This document shows, piece by piece, positions 1-9,078 of a DNA stretch of 64,000 bases. Source of the DNA: Lysobacter oculi (GTDB taxonomy: Bacteria; Pseudomonadota; Gammaproteobacteria; Xanthomonadales; Xanthomonadaceae); contig NZ_CP029556.1 of assembly GCF_003293695.1 (NCBI RefSeq), positions 1,188,001 through 1,252,000 on the forward strand. Direction: 5' to 3'. A model generated the notes under the pieces. That model was not told where the DNA came from and did not search any database. It saw nothing but the letters and a program-made list of their open reading frames with translations. Within the stretch, counting starts at the first letter, position 1. Each line of letters begins with the position of its first letter. Position numbers and translations under genes: made by a program.

Positions 1-2044
1 CATGCCGGGCCGCCTGATCGGCGTGTCGGTGGATGCGGAAGGCAACAAGGCCTACCGCCTGACCCTGCAGACGCGCGAGCAGCACATCCGCCGCGAGAAG
101 GCGACTTCCAACATCTGCACCGCGCAGGTGCTGCTGGCGGTGATGGCTTCGATGTACGCCGTCTACCACGGCCCGGACGGCCTGCAGCGCATCGCTTCGC
201 GCGTGCACCGGCTGGTGTCGATCCTGTCCGCCGGCTTGGCCGAACTCGGCTTCGAGCGCCATCACCACAACTCCGCCTTCGACACGATCTGCCTGAAGGT
301 GGATGACAAGGCGGACGCGATCATCGCCCGCGCCGCATCGATGGGTGCCAACCTGCGCAAGGCCTGGGGCGATTACGTCTGCATCTCGCTGGACGAAACC
401 ACCACGCGCGAAGACATCGAGCTGCTGTGGAAGATCTTCGGTGGCGATGGCGCGAAGCTGCCTTCCATCGAGACGCTGGACGCGAAGGCGCCGTCGCTGA
501 TCCCGGACGAACTGCGCCGCACCTCCGACTTCCTCACCCACCCGGTGTTCAACACGCACCACAGCGAGCACGAACTGCTGCGCTACATGCGCTCGCTGGC
601 CGACAAGGACCTGGCGATGGATCGCACCATGATCCCGCTCGGCTCCTGCACGATGAAGCTCAACGCCACCGCCGAGATGATCCCGGTGACGTGGCCCGAG
701 TTCGGCAATATCCACCCGCTCGCGCCCGCCGAGCAGGCGCAAGGCTACAAGGAACTCATCGGCGGGCTGGAGGCGATGCTGGTGGAAGCCACCGGCTACG
801 ACGCGGTCAGCCTGCAGCCCAACTCCGGCGCGCAGGGCGAATACGCCGGCCTGCTGGCAATCCGCGCCTACCACGCCAGCCGCGGCGACGAGAAGCGCGA
901 TGTCTGCCTGATCCCGGAATCCGCCCATGGCACCAACCCGGCGTCCGCGCAGCTGTGCGGCATGCGCGTGGTGGTGGTCCAGTGCGACAAGAACGGCAAC
1001 GTGGACGTGGACGACCTGCGCGCCAAGGCCGAAAAGCACAAGGACGACCTGGCCGCGATCATGATCACCTACCCGTCCACGCATGGCGTGTTCGAGGAGT
1101 CGGTGGTCGAGATCTGCGAAATCGTGCATGCCAACGGCGGCCAGGTGTACACCGACGGCGCCAACATGAACGCCCTGGTCGGCGTGGCCAAGCCGGGCAA
1201 GTGGGGCAGCGACGTGTCGCACCTCAACCTGCACAAGACCTTCTGCATTCCGCATGGCGGCGGCGGCCCGGGCGTGGGCCCGTGCGCGGTCAAGTCGCAC
1301 CTGGCGCCGTTCCTGCCCAAGGCCGCGGCCGATGACGCCTTCCGCACCGAAGGCGTGGGCAGCGGCGCGATGGTGTCGGCGGCCACCTACGGCAGCGCCA
1401 GCATCCTGCCGATCAGCTGGATGTACATCGCGATGATGGGCGCCGACGGCCTGCGCCGCGCGACGCAGGTGGCGCTGCTCAACGCCAACTACATCGCCCA
1501 GCGCCTAGCACCGCACTACCCCACGCTCTACACCGGCCGCAACGGCATGGTGGCGCACGAGTGCATCCTGGACCTGCGCCCGATCAAGGACGCCACCGGC
1601 ATCAGCGCCGAAGACGTGGCCAAGCGCCTGATCGACTTCGGCTTCCACGCACCCACGCTTTCGTTCCCGGTGGCCGGCACGCTGATGGTGGAGCCGACCG
1701 AGAGCGAATCGCTGCACGAACTCGACCGCTTCATCGACGCCATGATCCAGATCCGCGACGAGATCCGCATGGTCGAGAACGGCGAGCTGGACCGCGAGGA
1801 CAATCCGCTCAAGCACGCGCCGCACACCGCGACGCAGGCGATGGCCGCCGACTGGACGCACGGCTACAGCCGCGAGCTGGCGGTGTTCCCGCTGGACACG
1901 CTGAAGCGCCAGAAATACTGGCCGCCGGTGGCGCGCGTGGACAACGTGTACGGCGACAAGAACGTGTTCTGCGCCTGCATCCCGATGAGCGAATTCGCGA
2001 AGGAAGGCGAGCCGGAAGCCTTCAGTGAACCGATGGCGGTCTGA
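1..2044 (+). CDS. gcvP: Glycine dehydrogenase (P-protein), 3' part
   Basis: Pyridoxal-phosphate decarboxylase subunit of the glycine cleavage system. It decarboxylates glycine and passes the aminomethyl group to lipoylated H-protein. The frame is open to the first base of the window, and the first residues ([20 protein letters not shown]) are internal to the family, so about 680 of roughly 950 residues are visible and the start lies upstream. The PLP lysine sits at visible residue 412 in [16 protein letters not shown], followed by the glycine-rich loop. The C-terminal half is complete and ends at a TGA. A strong terminator follows, so this is probably the end of its transcription unit. gcvT and gcvH are not in the window. 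Confidence 0.97.
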   Translation, partial: MPGRLIGVSVDAEGNKAYRLTLQTREQHIRREKATSNICTAQVLLAVMASMYAVYHGPDGLQRIASRVHRLVSILSAGLAELGFERHHHNSAFDTICLKVDDKADAIIARAASMGANLRKAWGDYVCISLDETTTREDIELLWKIFGGDGAKLPSIETLDAKAPSLIPDELRRTSDFLTHPVFNTHHSEHELLRYMRSLADKDLAMDRTMIPLGSCTMKLNATAEMIPVTWPEFGNIHPLAPAEQAQGYKELIGGLEAMLVEATGYDAVSLQPNSGAQGEYAGLLAIRAYHASRGDEKRDVCLIPESAHGTNPASAQLCGMRVVVVQCDKNGNVDVDDLRAKAEKHKDDLAAIMITYPSTHGVFEESVVEICEIVHANGGQVYTDGANMNALVGVAKPGKWGSDVSHLNLHKTFCIPHGGGGPGVGPCAVKSHLAPFLPKAAADDAFRTEGVGSGAMVSAATYGSASILPISWMYIAMMGADGLRRATQVALLNANYIAQRLAPHYPTLYTGRNGMVAHECILDLRPIKDATGISAEDVAKRLIDFGFHAPTLSFPVAGTLMVEPTESESLHELDRFIDAMIQIRDEIRMVENGELDREDNPLKHAPHTATQAMAADWTHGYSRELAVFPLDTLKRQKYWPPVARVDNVYGDKNVFCACIPMSEFAKEGEPEAFSEPMAV

Positions 2045-2070
2045 TCCCCGCTGATCGCCGGAGATGCGGA

Positions 2071-2099
2071 AAGGCCACGGTATTCCGTGGCCTTTTTGT
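2071..2099 (+). terminator. Rho-independent terminator after gcvP
   Basis: A perfect 10-bp stem (AAGGCCACGG, loop TATT, CCGTGGCCTT) runs into a T-run, 27 bp after the gcvP stop. The stem may also serve the convergent lipocalin gene, but the T-run favours the plus direction. Confidence 0.85.
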
Positions 2100-2119
2100 T
2101 GGTGTCGATGGTGCGGAAC

Positions 2120-2614
2120 TCATTCTCGATGCACCGTCCCGCTCTGGACGGGACGGATGATGTCGCTGATGTCGAAGCCGTCCTCCGCCGCGTAGTGCAG
2201 CCAGTCACGCACGGTCGATTCGTCCAGCTGTGCATCGCGCGCGAGCAGCCACAGGTATTTGCGGTTGGGCGTGCCGACCAGCGCGATGTTGTAGCCGGGC
2301 TCCAGCCGCATGATCCAGTAATCGCCCTGGGTGAAGGGCACCCAGCGCAGCGCCTTCGGCATGAAGCTCACGCTGAGTTTGGCGTTGGTGGTGTCCAGCG
2401 GCAGCGCCTCTCCTTCTGATTGCTCGACCTCGCCCTCGTCGTTCAGGCAGCTGTTGAGCACGCGGACGCGGCCGTTGTCCTTCAGTTCGTAGGTGGCGGT
2501 GACATCGCGCGCCTCGCGGTCCTCGGCCCACATCGGCTTGCGCGCGATCTCGTACCAGGTGCCGAGATAGCGCGGCAGTTCGACGTGCTCGACGGTGATG
2601 ACTTCATCCGACAT
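2120..2614 (-). CDS. Lipocalin family protein (Blc-like)
   Basis: Encodes 164 residues with the lipocalin signature G-x-W in YLGTWYEIAR (G18, W20) and the downstream strand pattern of bacterial Blc and apolipoprotein D-like lipocalins (YWIMRLEPGYNIALVGTPNRKYLWLLAR). The family binds small hydrophobic ligands such as fatty acids or lysophospholipids in a beta-barrel. Unlike E. coli Blc, no lipobox or signal peptide is visible, so it may be cytoplasmic. I chose the ATG at 2614, which has an AGCAGG ribosome-binding site; a TTG at 2629 would add five residues. It converges on gcvP. Confidence 0.85.
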   Translation of the reverse strand: MSDEVITVEHVELPRYLGTWYEIARKPMWAEDREARDVTATYELKDNGRVRVLNSCLNDEGEVEQSEGEALPLDTTNAKLSVSFMPKALRWVPFTQGDYWIMRLEPGYNIALVGTPNRKYLWLLARDAQLDESTVRDWLHYAAEDGFDISDIIRPVQSGTVHRE

Positions 2615-2683
2615 GGGACACCTGCTCAATGGGGGAGCGGGCAGTGTCCACAGTGCGTGGTCGGCGTGCGGTGAAAACAGCGC

Positions 2684-3340
2684 CTAGCCGCGGCGCCAGA
2701 CCAGCGTGCGGTTGTTGGCCGGCATCGCGATGTCATCGACCAGGGTCATGCCGATGTCGCGGGCCAGCGCATCGACGGCCTCGAAATCGCGGATGCCGCT
2801 GGCCGGATCGCGCGCCTTCAGCCAGCCATCGAACTCACGGTTGCTGTCGCTGGTGTATTCGCCGCCGTAGTTGAACGGACCGTAGGCGATCAGCGTTGCC
2901 GACCCCTCGCGCAACAGGCTGGGCAGGCCGGCGAACAGGGCTTCCACCTCTGGCCAGCCCATGATGTGCAGCGTGTTGGCGGTGAACACCGCATCGAAGC
3001 CGCGGACATCGCTGCCATCGTCCAGCAGCGCATGTAAGGTATCGAGGTCGCTGCTGACGAGCCCACGCGTCCCATGTCCCGCTTGCGCCCACAACGGTGC
3101 GGGCAATCTCAGGTTGGGCAATGCCGAGGCACGCACCCATTGCGCGATGCCTTCCAGATGCGGCGGCTGGTCCGTTGGCTGCCACTGCAGATGCGGCAGG
3201 CCTTGCGCGAAATACGCGGCGTGCTGGCCGGTGCCACTGCCGATTTCCAGCACGCGCCTTGCTTGGTGCAGATGCGTGCGCAGGACCTGCAGGATGGGTT
3301 CGCGGTTGCGCTCGCAGGCCGGCGAATGCGGCAGGGTCAT
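2684..3340 (-). CDS. Class I SAM-dependent methyltransferase, DUF938 family
   Basis: 218 residues. The N-terminus carries the SAM-binding motif I (VLEIGSGTGQH, G34-G38), then an acidic motif II region (WQPTDQ) and the DUF938-typical FTANTLHIMGWPEVEALFAGL and LIAYGPFNYGGEYTSDSN segments. The substrate of this family is not established. The ATG at 3340 overlaps the stop of the upstream phasin-like gene (ATGA), so translation is probably coupled, and the gene looks like the last member of a recC-recB-recD-led run. A longer open frame upstream is only non-coding shadow. Confidence 0.85.
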   Translation of the reverse strand: MTLPHSPACERNREPILQVLRTHLHQARRVLEIGSGTGQHAAYFAQGLPHLQWQPTDQPPHLEGIAQWVRASALPNLRLPAPLWAQAGHGTRGLVSSDLDTLHALLDDGSDVRGFDAVFTANTLHIMGWPEVEALFAGLPSLLREGSATLIAYGPFNYGGEYTSDSNREFDGWLKARDPASGIRDFEAVDALARDIGMTLVDDIAMPANNRTLVWRRG

Positions 3341-3750
3341 CGGCTGCGCTTGAGCCTGCGCGCGTTGGCGACCACGCGGCGGCGCGCAGGTGCCAGCGCG
3401 GATGCGAGCAGGGTTTCGCCATCGCGCGACGCGGCCAGCATCCAGCCCTGCCCCATCGCCGGCCAGCGCCACGGTTCCAGCGCGACGCGGCTCCATTCCG
3501 ACCACATGCGCTGCTGGATGCGCGCGGCGGCCTCGCCCATCGCCCAGCCACCTTCCTGCCAGGCTTCGACTTTTTCCTCGTGCATGCGCTGCCATTCGCG
3601 ACGGTCGGCGGCGCCCGGGTTAGGGCCGGCCATCCACAGCCGCATCATCCGCATCGCCATGACCTGCGGAGCGGCCTGGCCGATGTCGATGAGTGCGCGT
3701 TGCACGTTGCGGGATTTCTTCATGCGCACATGGTCGTTGATCGCCGCCAT
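3337..3750 (-). CDS. Phasin-like or uncharacterised conserved protein
   Basis: 137 residues, not confidently recognised. The middle is helical, Met- and Trp-rich and amphipathic (RNVQRALIDIGQAAPQVMAMRMMRLW, then WQEGGWAMGEAAARIQQRMW), which resembles the small phasin-type, polyhydroxyalkanoate-granule-associated proteins of xanthomonads. The C-terminus is strongly basic (ARRRVVANARRLKRSR). I chose the ATG at 3750, 17 bp after the recD stop; an ATG at 3723 is also possible, and neither has a strong ribosome-binding site. The stop overlaps the methyltransferase start by 4 bp. No signal peptide or transmembrane segment is evident. Function is open. Confidence 0.6.
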   Translation of the reverse strand: MAAINDHVRMKKSRNVQRALIDIGQAAPQVMAMRMMRLWMAGPNPGAADRREWQRMHEEKVEAWQEGGWAMGEAAARIQQRMWSEWSRVALEPWRWPAMGQGWMLAASRDGETLLASALAPARRRVVANARRLKRSR

Positions 3751-3766
3751 GGCTGCATGAACCCGG

Positions 3767-5521
3767 TCACGTTTCGCCGCGGATGCGGTCGCGCAAGCCG
3801 CTGGTCCGCCGCGCCGGGCGCTGGATGGCGCGGGCGATGGCCGCATCGCTGCCCCAGACCTGCAGGGCGCGACGCGCCCGCGAGATCGCCGTGTAGAACC
3901 ACTGCCGTGACAGCAACGGATGCTCGGCCTGCGGCGGCAGCAGCACCGCGACTTCGTCGTATTCCGAGCCCTGCGCCTTGTGCACGGTCAGCGCGAAGGC
4001 GGCTTCGTGCGGCGGCAAGGCGCCGGTCTCGAACACGCGCGGCCCGGATTCGCCACCCTCGAACCACACGCGCAGGCGCTTCCCGTCGTCCAGGCACAGC
4101 CCGATGTCGCCGTTGTGCAAGCCACTTGCCGCATCGTTGCGGGTGACGAGGATGCGGCGGCCGGGATACCAGCGTTCGCCCTCGCCGCCAAAGCCGTCAC
4201 TGCCCTGCAGCGCGGACGCGAGTTGTTGCTCGATGACGGCATTCACGCCGGTCGCACCGAACGGACCCTCGCGCAACGCGCACAACAGCTGGCGATGGCG
4301 AAGGGTGCGCAGGCATTCGGTGATGCGCGGGATATCGGTTGCCGCGATGGCGGCGTCGATGCCGTGCGCGCGGATATCGGCGAGCAACGCATCGGCCCAT
4401 GTCGAGAGGTGTTGCGCCAGCGCACGTGAGCCGGCAAGCCGGTATTGCACGGCGTGCGGCGTGGCCGCCTGCATGGCGTCACGGAAGGCCGGCACATCGC
4501 CTTGACGCACCGCTTCGTTGAGCGGCAGCAGTGCACGGTCGGCGCGGAACGAATGCGTGAGCCGTTGCAGCTGCGGCGCGTCATCAGCCAGCGCGGCCAC
4601 GATGTCCTGCAGCACCGAACCGGTGCCGACCGAATCGAGCTGGTCGGGATCGCCCACCAGCAGCAGGCGTGCATCGGCGGGCAAGGCATCCAGCAGGCGA
4701 CGCAGGAGGGCGAGATCGAGCATCGAGGCTTCGTCCACCACCACGATGTCGGCGGGCAGCGGATGGCCGGCATTGAACCGGGCATCGACGCGTTCGGGCC
4801 GGATGTCCAGCAATCCATGCAGGGTGCCGGCGCCCGTGGCGTGTTGCTGCACGCTGGCAAGCGATTCGTGCCAGTCGGATGCGAAATCCGTGGCGCTGCC
4901 GGCCAGCAAGGATTCGCGCAGGCGTTGCGCGGCCTTGCCGGTCGGCGCAGCCAGCGCGATGCGCGGCCAGTGTGCTTGCGCTTCGAACGATTCGCGCGCC
5001 AGCATCATCAACATCCGCAGCACCGTGGTGGTCTTGCCGCTGCCGGGCGCACCGGCCAGCACAAACAGGCGTTGCCCGCGCACCTTGTCGAGCGCGCCGC
5101 GCTGGCCGGCGAGCGCGGGATCGCCGGGATTCGCGAAAAGCGTGCCGATGTCGATGCGGCTTGTCGGCGCATCGGGCGACACCAATCTGTCGCGCAGCAT
5201 CAACGCCACGGCACGTTCGCGGGCGAAGTTGCGGCGCAGATAGAACAAGCTGCCATCGAGTATGAAAGGCGCGCGATCCGAAGCCGCATTGCCCACCAAT
5301 GGCATCGCGGCCAGTGCGATGCGGTTGTCTTCGTCTTCGATCTGCAACGCGCTGTCACCACCCATGTCGGCGAGACTGGCCTGCGCCGCGATGCGTGCCA
5401 GCAACACATCGCCGCCATGCGCCAGCACCCAGCGCACGATGGCCGACTGCAGCGGGCCCCAGTCTTCCTCCGCGCGCATCGACAGCGGCGAGAAATCGAA
5501 ATGCGTGCCGGCCGGCTTCAT
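3767..5521 (-). CDS. recD: Exodeoxyribonuclease V alpha subunit RecD
   Basis: 584 residues. The 5'-3' superfamily 1 helicase subunit of RecBCD, which processes double-strand ends for RecA loading. Visible features are Walker A GAPGSGKTT (residues 157-165), Walker B VVDEASMLD, motif III LLLVGDPDQLDSVGTGSVL, and the C-terminal motifs V and VI (ALTVHKAQGSEYDEV, WFYTAISRARRALQVW). Its ATG overlaps the recB stop by 4 bp (ATGA), completing a recC-recB-recD operon in the usual order. Length is close to the 608 residues of the E. coli protein. Confidence 0.96.
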   Translation of the reverse strand: MKPAGTHFDFSPLSMRAEEDWGPLQSAIVRWVLAHGGDVLLARIAAQASLADMGGDSALQIEDEDNRIALAAMPLVGNAASDRAPFILDGSLFYLRRNFARERAVALMLRDRLVSPDAPTSRIDIGTLFANPGDPALAGQRGALDKVRGQRLFVLAGAPGSGKTTTVLRMLMMLARESFEAQAHWPRIALAAPTGKAAQRLRESLLAGSATDFASDWHESLASVQQHATGAGTLHGLLDIRPERVDARFNAGHPLPADIVVVDEASMLDLALLRRLLDALPADARLLLVGDPDQLDSVGTGSVLQDIVAALADDAPQLQRLTHSFRADRALLPLNEAVRQGDVPAFRDAMQAATPHAVQYRLAGSRALAQHLSTWADALLADIRAHGIDAAIAATDIPRITECLRTLRHRQLLCALREGPFGATGVNAVIEQQLASALQGSDGFGGEGERWYPGRRILVTRNDAASGLHNGDIGLCLDDGKRLRVWFEGGESGPRVFETGALPPHEAAFALTVHKAQGSEYDEVAVLLPPQAEHPLLSRQWFYTAISRARRALQVWGSDAAIARAIQRPARRTSGLRDRIRGET

Positions 5522-8500
5522 GCGGCGTGCTCCGTGGTATCGGCGGGCAATGCATGGCCGACCGCTTCGACCAAAACATCATCGAAACGATGCCGCCACA
5601 GCCCGATGCCGGGCGACAAGCCATACGCGCGCAGGAACAGGTAGCTGACATCGCCCAGGTGCTTCGTGCGGTCATAACCTGGCAGGCGCAGGCGCAGATG
5701 GCGGTCCAGCGCGACCACGTAGAGCAGCGCCTGGAAGCGATACTGGTTCGCTTCCATCACCTGCGCGAGCGCGGCGGGCGCGTAGTCGGACAGCCGCGTG
5801 CCAGCGAAATTTCCCTTGTAGTCGAGCACGTGGAAGCGCCACGCATGCTGGAACAGCAGGTCGATCTTGCCGGTCATCAGGCCGGCGATGCGGCGTTCGC
5901 TATCGGGCACCAAGGTGGGTTCGCCGTGCGCGGCGCAGGCCTCGCGCAGGCGTCGCAGCGAGGTGCTGCCCAACGCGAAATGGAACTCCATTTCGGCGCG
6001 CTGTTCGTCGGCGGTGAGCGCGGCGAGTGGCGGCAGGGCGGCGCCGAGCGGCAGCGCGAACGCTTCATCCAACCGCGTGGCCCAGGACTCGCACAGGCGC
6101 GTGCCGGTCTCGCCTTCGGGCAGCAGGTTGCGCCTGCGCAGCATCGATGCGAGCAAGGGCAACTGCTCGATCATCGGCCTGCCGATTCGGCGCTGCTCCA
6201 GCGCGTCGTGCAGTGCGTTACCGATGCCGGTGCCGCGCGGCTTGGCCAGCGCCAGCAACGCGGGATGCTCGGCTTCGGGTTCCGCGTGTCCGGTGTCGTC
6301 ACCCTCGTCCACCCCGGCATCGATGGGCGATGCGGCTTCGTCATCGGCGGCGGCTTCGGCACCCGCATCACCGGCATGGTGGCCGCGATTGAGCGAGCTG
6401 AAACTGTGGCGCGAAGGCATCGGGCCGGACAGCGGTGGCGGCATCGCGCGTGCCTCGCGGTCGCTGTCATCGGCTTGTTCGTGCCGGTAGTGCGCAGAGG
6501 TGTCGTTTAACCAACCTTCGCGCCATTCGATGTGCGGCAACGTGTCCGTGCGCTTCACGCCCATGCGTTCGATCAGAACGTCGATCGGGCTGCGCGCCGC
6601 GCCTGCCTTTTGCTTGCGTCCGCCGCTTGCGTCTTCCTCCGGGGCCGGCACCGCGAACACATGGCAGGCATGCACCGCGCGGGTCAGCGCGACATACAGC
6701 ACGCGGAACCGCTCGTCCTGCACTTCGCGCGCATCGCGTTCGATCGCGGCCTCGTCCACGTGCAGGCGATGCCCGCCCGCCGGGTCATGCAAGGACACGA
6801 CTTTCGGCTTCTGCGGACGCGCTTCGTGCATCGACATCAACGGCAGGAACACCACCGGGAATTCCAGCCCCTTGCTGGCGTGCAGGGTCATCAGGCGCAC
6901 GCGCGGGGATTGCGATTCGATGCGCAACTGGCGCGCCTCGCGGTCGTCCTCGCTGTCGCCGCCACTGCCATCGCGCTGGGCGGTGAACCACGCGAGCAAT
7001 TCGCCTTCGCCCATGCCGGCCTCGGCCTGGGCCTGCAACAGTTCGCCCAGGTGGCGCAGGTCGGTCAGCACGCGTTCGCCGTCTTCTTCCGCCAGCAAGG
7101 CAGGCCCGCGCTCGGCGATGAGCGCATCCACCAGCGCCGGCACGCCGCGCCGGCGCCAGCGTTGCCGCCAATCGTGGAAGCGCAGGCTGATGCGCTGTGC
7201 GCTTTCGGGATCGTGTTCCAGCGCCGACACTTCGGCCAGCGTCATGCCGCCCAGCCGCGTCAGCAAGGCCGCGTGCGCAAGCGACGCCGATTCCGCATGC
7301 CACACGGCATGCATGAACACCTGCAGGTCGCGCGCGATGTCGCCGGCGAACACGCTGTCGCGGCCACGGGTGACGCAGGGCACGCCCTTGCGTTCCAGCA
7401 ACGTGCGCAGTCGCGCGACCTGGTGGTTGTCCGGCAGCAGCACCGCGATGTGTTCCGGGCGCAATGCTTTTTCGCCGATGAAATGCGCGCCCGAAGCCAG
7501 CATCGCCGCGATCTGGCTGGCGCAGGCGTTCAGCGCTTCATCGACCTGCGTGCGCTTGTCGCCGCTGGCGTCGTCGCGGACGTGGATGACGAGTGGCCGT
7601 TCGACGCGCACGCCATCGATGGCATACGCATGCTTGTCGGCGCGTCCGGCCGCCGTGACCGGCAGGTATTTGATACCGGATGACGACTCGCCTTGCGCAT
7701 CCAACGCATGACCCGCCGCATCGAAGAAGGCGTTGACCGCATCGACATAGGGCGTGCTGGAACGCTGGTTGACCGTGAGCGAAAGCTGGTCGGCGACATC
7801 GCCCGCGGCACGGGTGTAGGTATGGATGTCGCCGCCACGGAAACGATAGATGGCCTGCTTGGGGTCGCCGATCATCAACAGGCGGCCGCGCGGCTGGCCG
7901 GCATCATCGCGATAGATCGCATCGAGCGTGCCGTATTGCAGGTCGTCGGTGTCCTGGAATTCGTCGATCAACGCCACCGGCCATGCGGCGAACAGCGCAT
8001 CGGCGAGCGGGCGTGCATCGCCGTTCGCCGCTTTCACCATCAACGCATCGTGGACGATGGCGAGCAGGTCGTCGAAACCGATGCTGTCATGGCGCTGCAT
8101 CCACGCCTGCTTGCGTTCGAGACCCCAGCTGCGCAGGCGGTGCAGCAGGTTGAGGTGGAGGTGGTGATGGCGGGCGACGAGTGCTTCGGCCAACTGCGCG
8201 GAAGCCGTCAATGCACGCTGCAAGTCGGCGTCCTGCTCCATGCCTTTCAGGATGCCCTTCGGGCCATCCGCCATGCGCAGGGTTTCAAGCTGCTTGGCGG
8301 TGATGTCGCCGGGATCGCCGGAATCCAGAATGTCGGCTACTTCCAGCCAGGTGCGGGGCAACACGCTGCCCTTGCGGAACAGCGTCGGCCGCGCGCCCTC
8401 ACGCAACATGTCAGCGATGCCTTCCGGCAACACCGGCGCCTCCCCCGGCTCGACGCGCAACCCCGGCTTCAACCATTCCTTCAAATCCTTCGCGCCCGGC

Positions 8501-9078
8501 CACTTGCCATCGAGCACGGCGAGTTCCTGCGCTGGCCATGCCGCCTCGCGCGTCGCGGCATCGCCCTGCCACAGCGTGCGTTGCAGGTCGGTGGCGAGTT
8601 CACGCATCAAGGTATCGCCATCCACCAGTTCGGCTGGTTCGAAACGCCCACCCGCCGCGAACGGATGCTCGCGCAGGATCCGCGTGCACAGGCCGTGCAA
8701 TGTACCGATGGGCGCGAGGTCCAGTTCCGCCAGCGCGATGCGAAGACGAAGCAGGTCCTGGTCGCGCACACCTTCCTTGACCCAGCGGTTTTCGAGCCAT
8801 TGGTCCAACGCATCGGGATCGCTCGCCGCTTCGCCATGCGCGGCACGTTCCGCACGCTGGATGCGCTTGCGCAGGCGTTCGCGCAGTTCCGCCGCCGCCG
8901 CGTTGGTGAACGTGGCGACGACGATCCTGCGCGGCGTTACGCCCTCGCCTTCCAGCAGCAGGCGCAGGTAGAGCGCGGCGATGGTCCAGGTCTTGCCGGT
9001 GCCTGCGCTGGCCTCGATCAGGCTGCGGCCCGGCGGCGCGAGCGGCAGCGTTTCCCATGAGTCGAAGACGCGGCTCAT
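5518..9078 (-). CDS. recB: Exodeoxyribonuclease V beta subunit RecB
   Basis: 1186 residues. The 3'-5' helicase and nuclease subunit of RecBCD. The UvrD-like helicase has Walker A EASAGTGKT (residues 22-30), Walker B ALIDEFQDTD, and motif V MTLHASKGLEFPVV. The C-terminal nuclease domain contains KIDLLF and VLDYKGN (about residues 1083-1088), matching the D...D-x-K active site of the family. Between helicase and nuclease lies an acidic, Ala-rich linker (AEAAADDEAASPIDAGVDEGDD) that carries a 16-bp repeat shared with recC and with the array at 14.1 kb. The start overlaps the recC stop (ATGA). Confidence 0.96.
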   Translation of the reverse strand: MSRVFDSWETLPLAPPGRSLIEASAGTGKTWTIAALYLRLLLEGEGVTPRRIVVATFTNAAAAELRERLRKRIQRAERAAHGEAASDPDALDQWLENRWVKEGVRDQDLLRLRIALAELDLAPIGTLHGLCTRILREHPFAAGGRFEPAELVDGDTLMRELATDLQRTLWQGDAATREAAWPAQELAVLDGKWPGAKDLKEWLKPGLRVEPGEAPVLPEGIADMLREGARPTLFRKGSVLPRTWLEVADILDSGDPGDITAKQLETLRMADGPKGILKGMEQDADLQRALTASAQLAEALVARHHHLHLNLLHRLRSWGLERKQAWMQRHDSIGFDDLLAIVHDALMVKAANGDARPLADALFAAWPVALIDEFQDTDDLQYGTLDAIYRDDAGQPRGRLLMIGDPKQAIYRFRGGDIHTYTRAAGDVADQLSLTVNQRSSTPYVDAVNAFFDAAGHALDAQGESSSGIKYLPVTAAGRADKHAYAIDGVRVERPLVIHVRDDASGDKRTQVDEALNACASQIAAMLASGAHFIGEKALRPEHIAVLLPDNHQVARLRTLLERKGVPCVTRGRDSVFAGDIARDLQVFMHAVWHAESASLAHAALLTRLGGMTLAEVSALEHDPESAQRISLRFHDWRQRWRRRGVPALVDALIAERGPALLAEEDGERVLTDLRHLGELLQAQAEAGMGEGELLAWFTAQRDGSGGDSEDDREARQLRIESQSPRVRLMTLHASKGLEFPVVFLPLMSMHEARPQKPKVVSLHDPAGGHRLHVDEAAIERDAREVQDERFRVLYVALTRAVHACHVFAVPAPEEDASGGRKQKAGAARSPIDVLIERMGVKRTDTLPHIEWREGWLNDTSAHYRHEQADDSDREARAMPPPLSGPMPSRHSFSSLNRGHHAGDAGAEAAADDEAASPIDAGVDEGDDTGHAEPEAEHPALLALAKPRGTGIGNALHDALEQRRIGRPMIEQLPLLASMLRRRNLLPEGETGTRLCESWATRLDEAFALPLGAALPPLAALTADEQRAEMEFHFALGSTSLRRLREACAAHGEPTLVPDSERRIAGLMTGKIDLLFQHAWRFHVLDYKGNFAGTRLSDYAPAALAQVMEANQYRFQALLYVVALDRHLRLRLPGYDRTKHLGDVSYLFLRAYGLSPGIGLWRHRFDDVLVEAVGHALPADTTEHAA
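6329..6344. repeat. Dispersed 16-mer copy inside recB
   Basis: GATGCGGCTTCGTCAT on the plus strand, identical to 10102-10117 (recC) and 14144-14159 (tandem array). On the recB coding strand it encodes DDEAAS within an acidic interdomain linker. Confidence 0.6.

Noticed and set aside
1..60. Apparent N-terminal truncation of GcvP
   Set aside because: The frame is open to base 1, so the missing part lies outside the window rather than being deleted. The same holds for the symporter at 64000.
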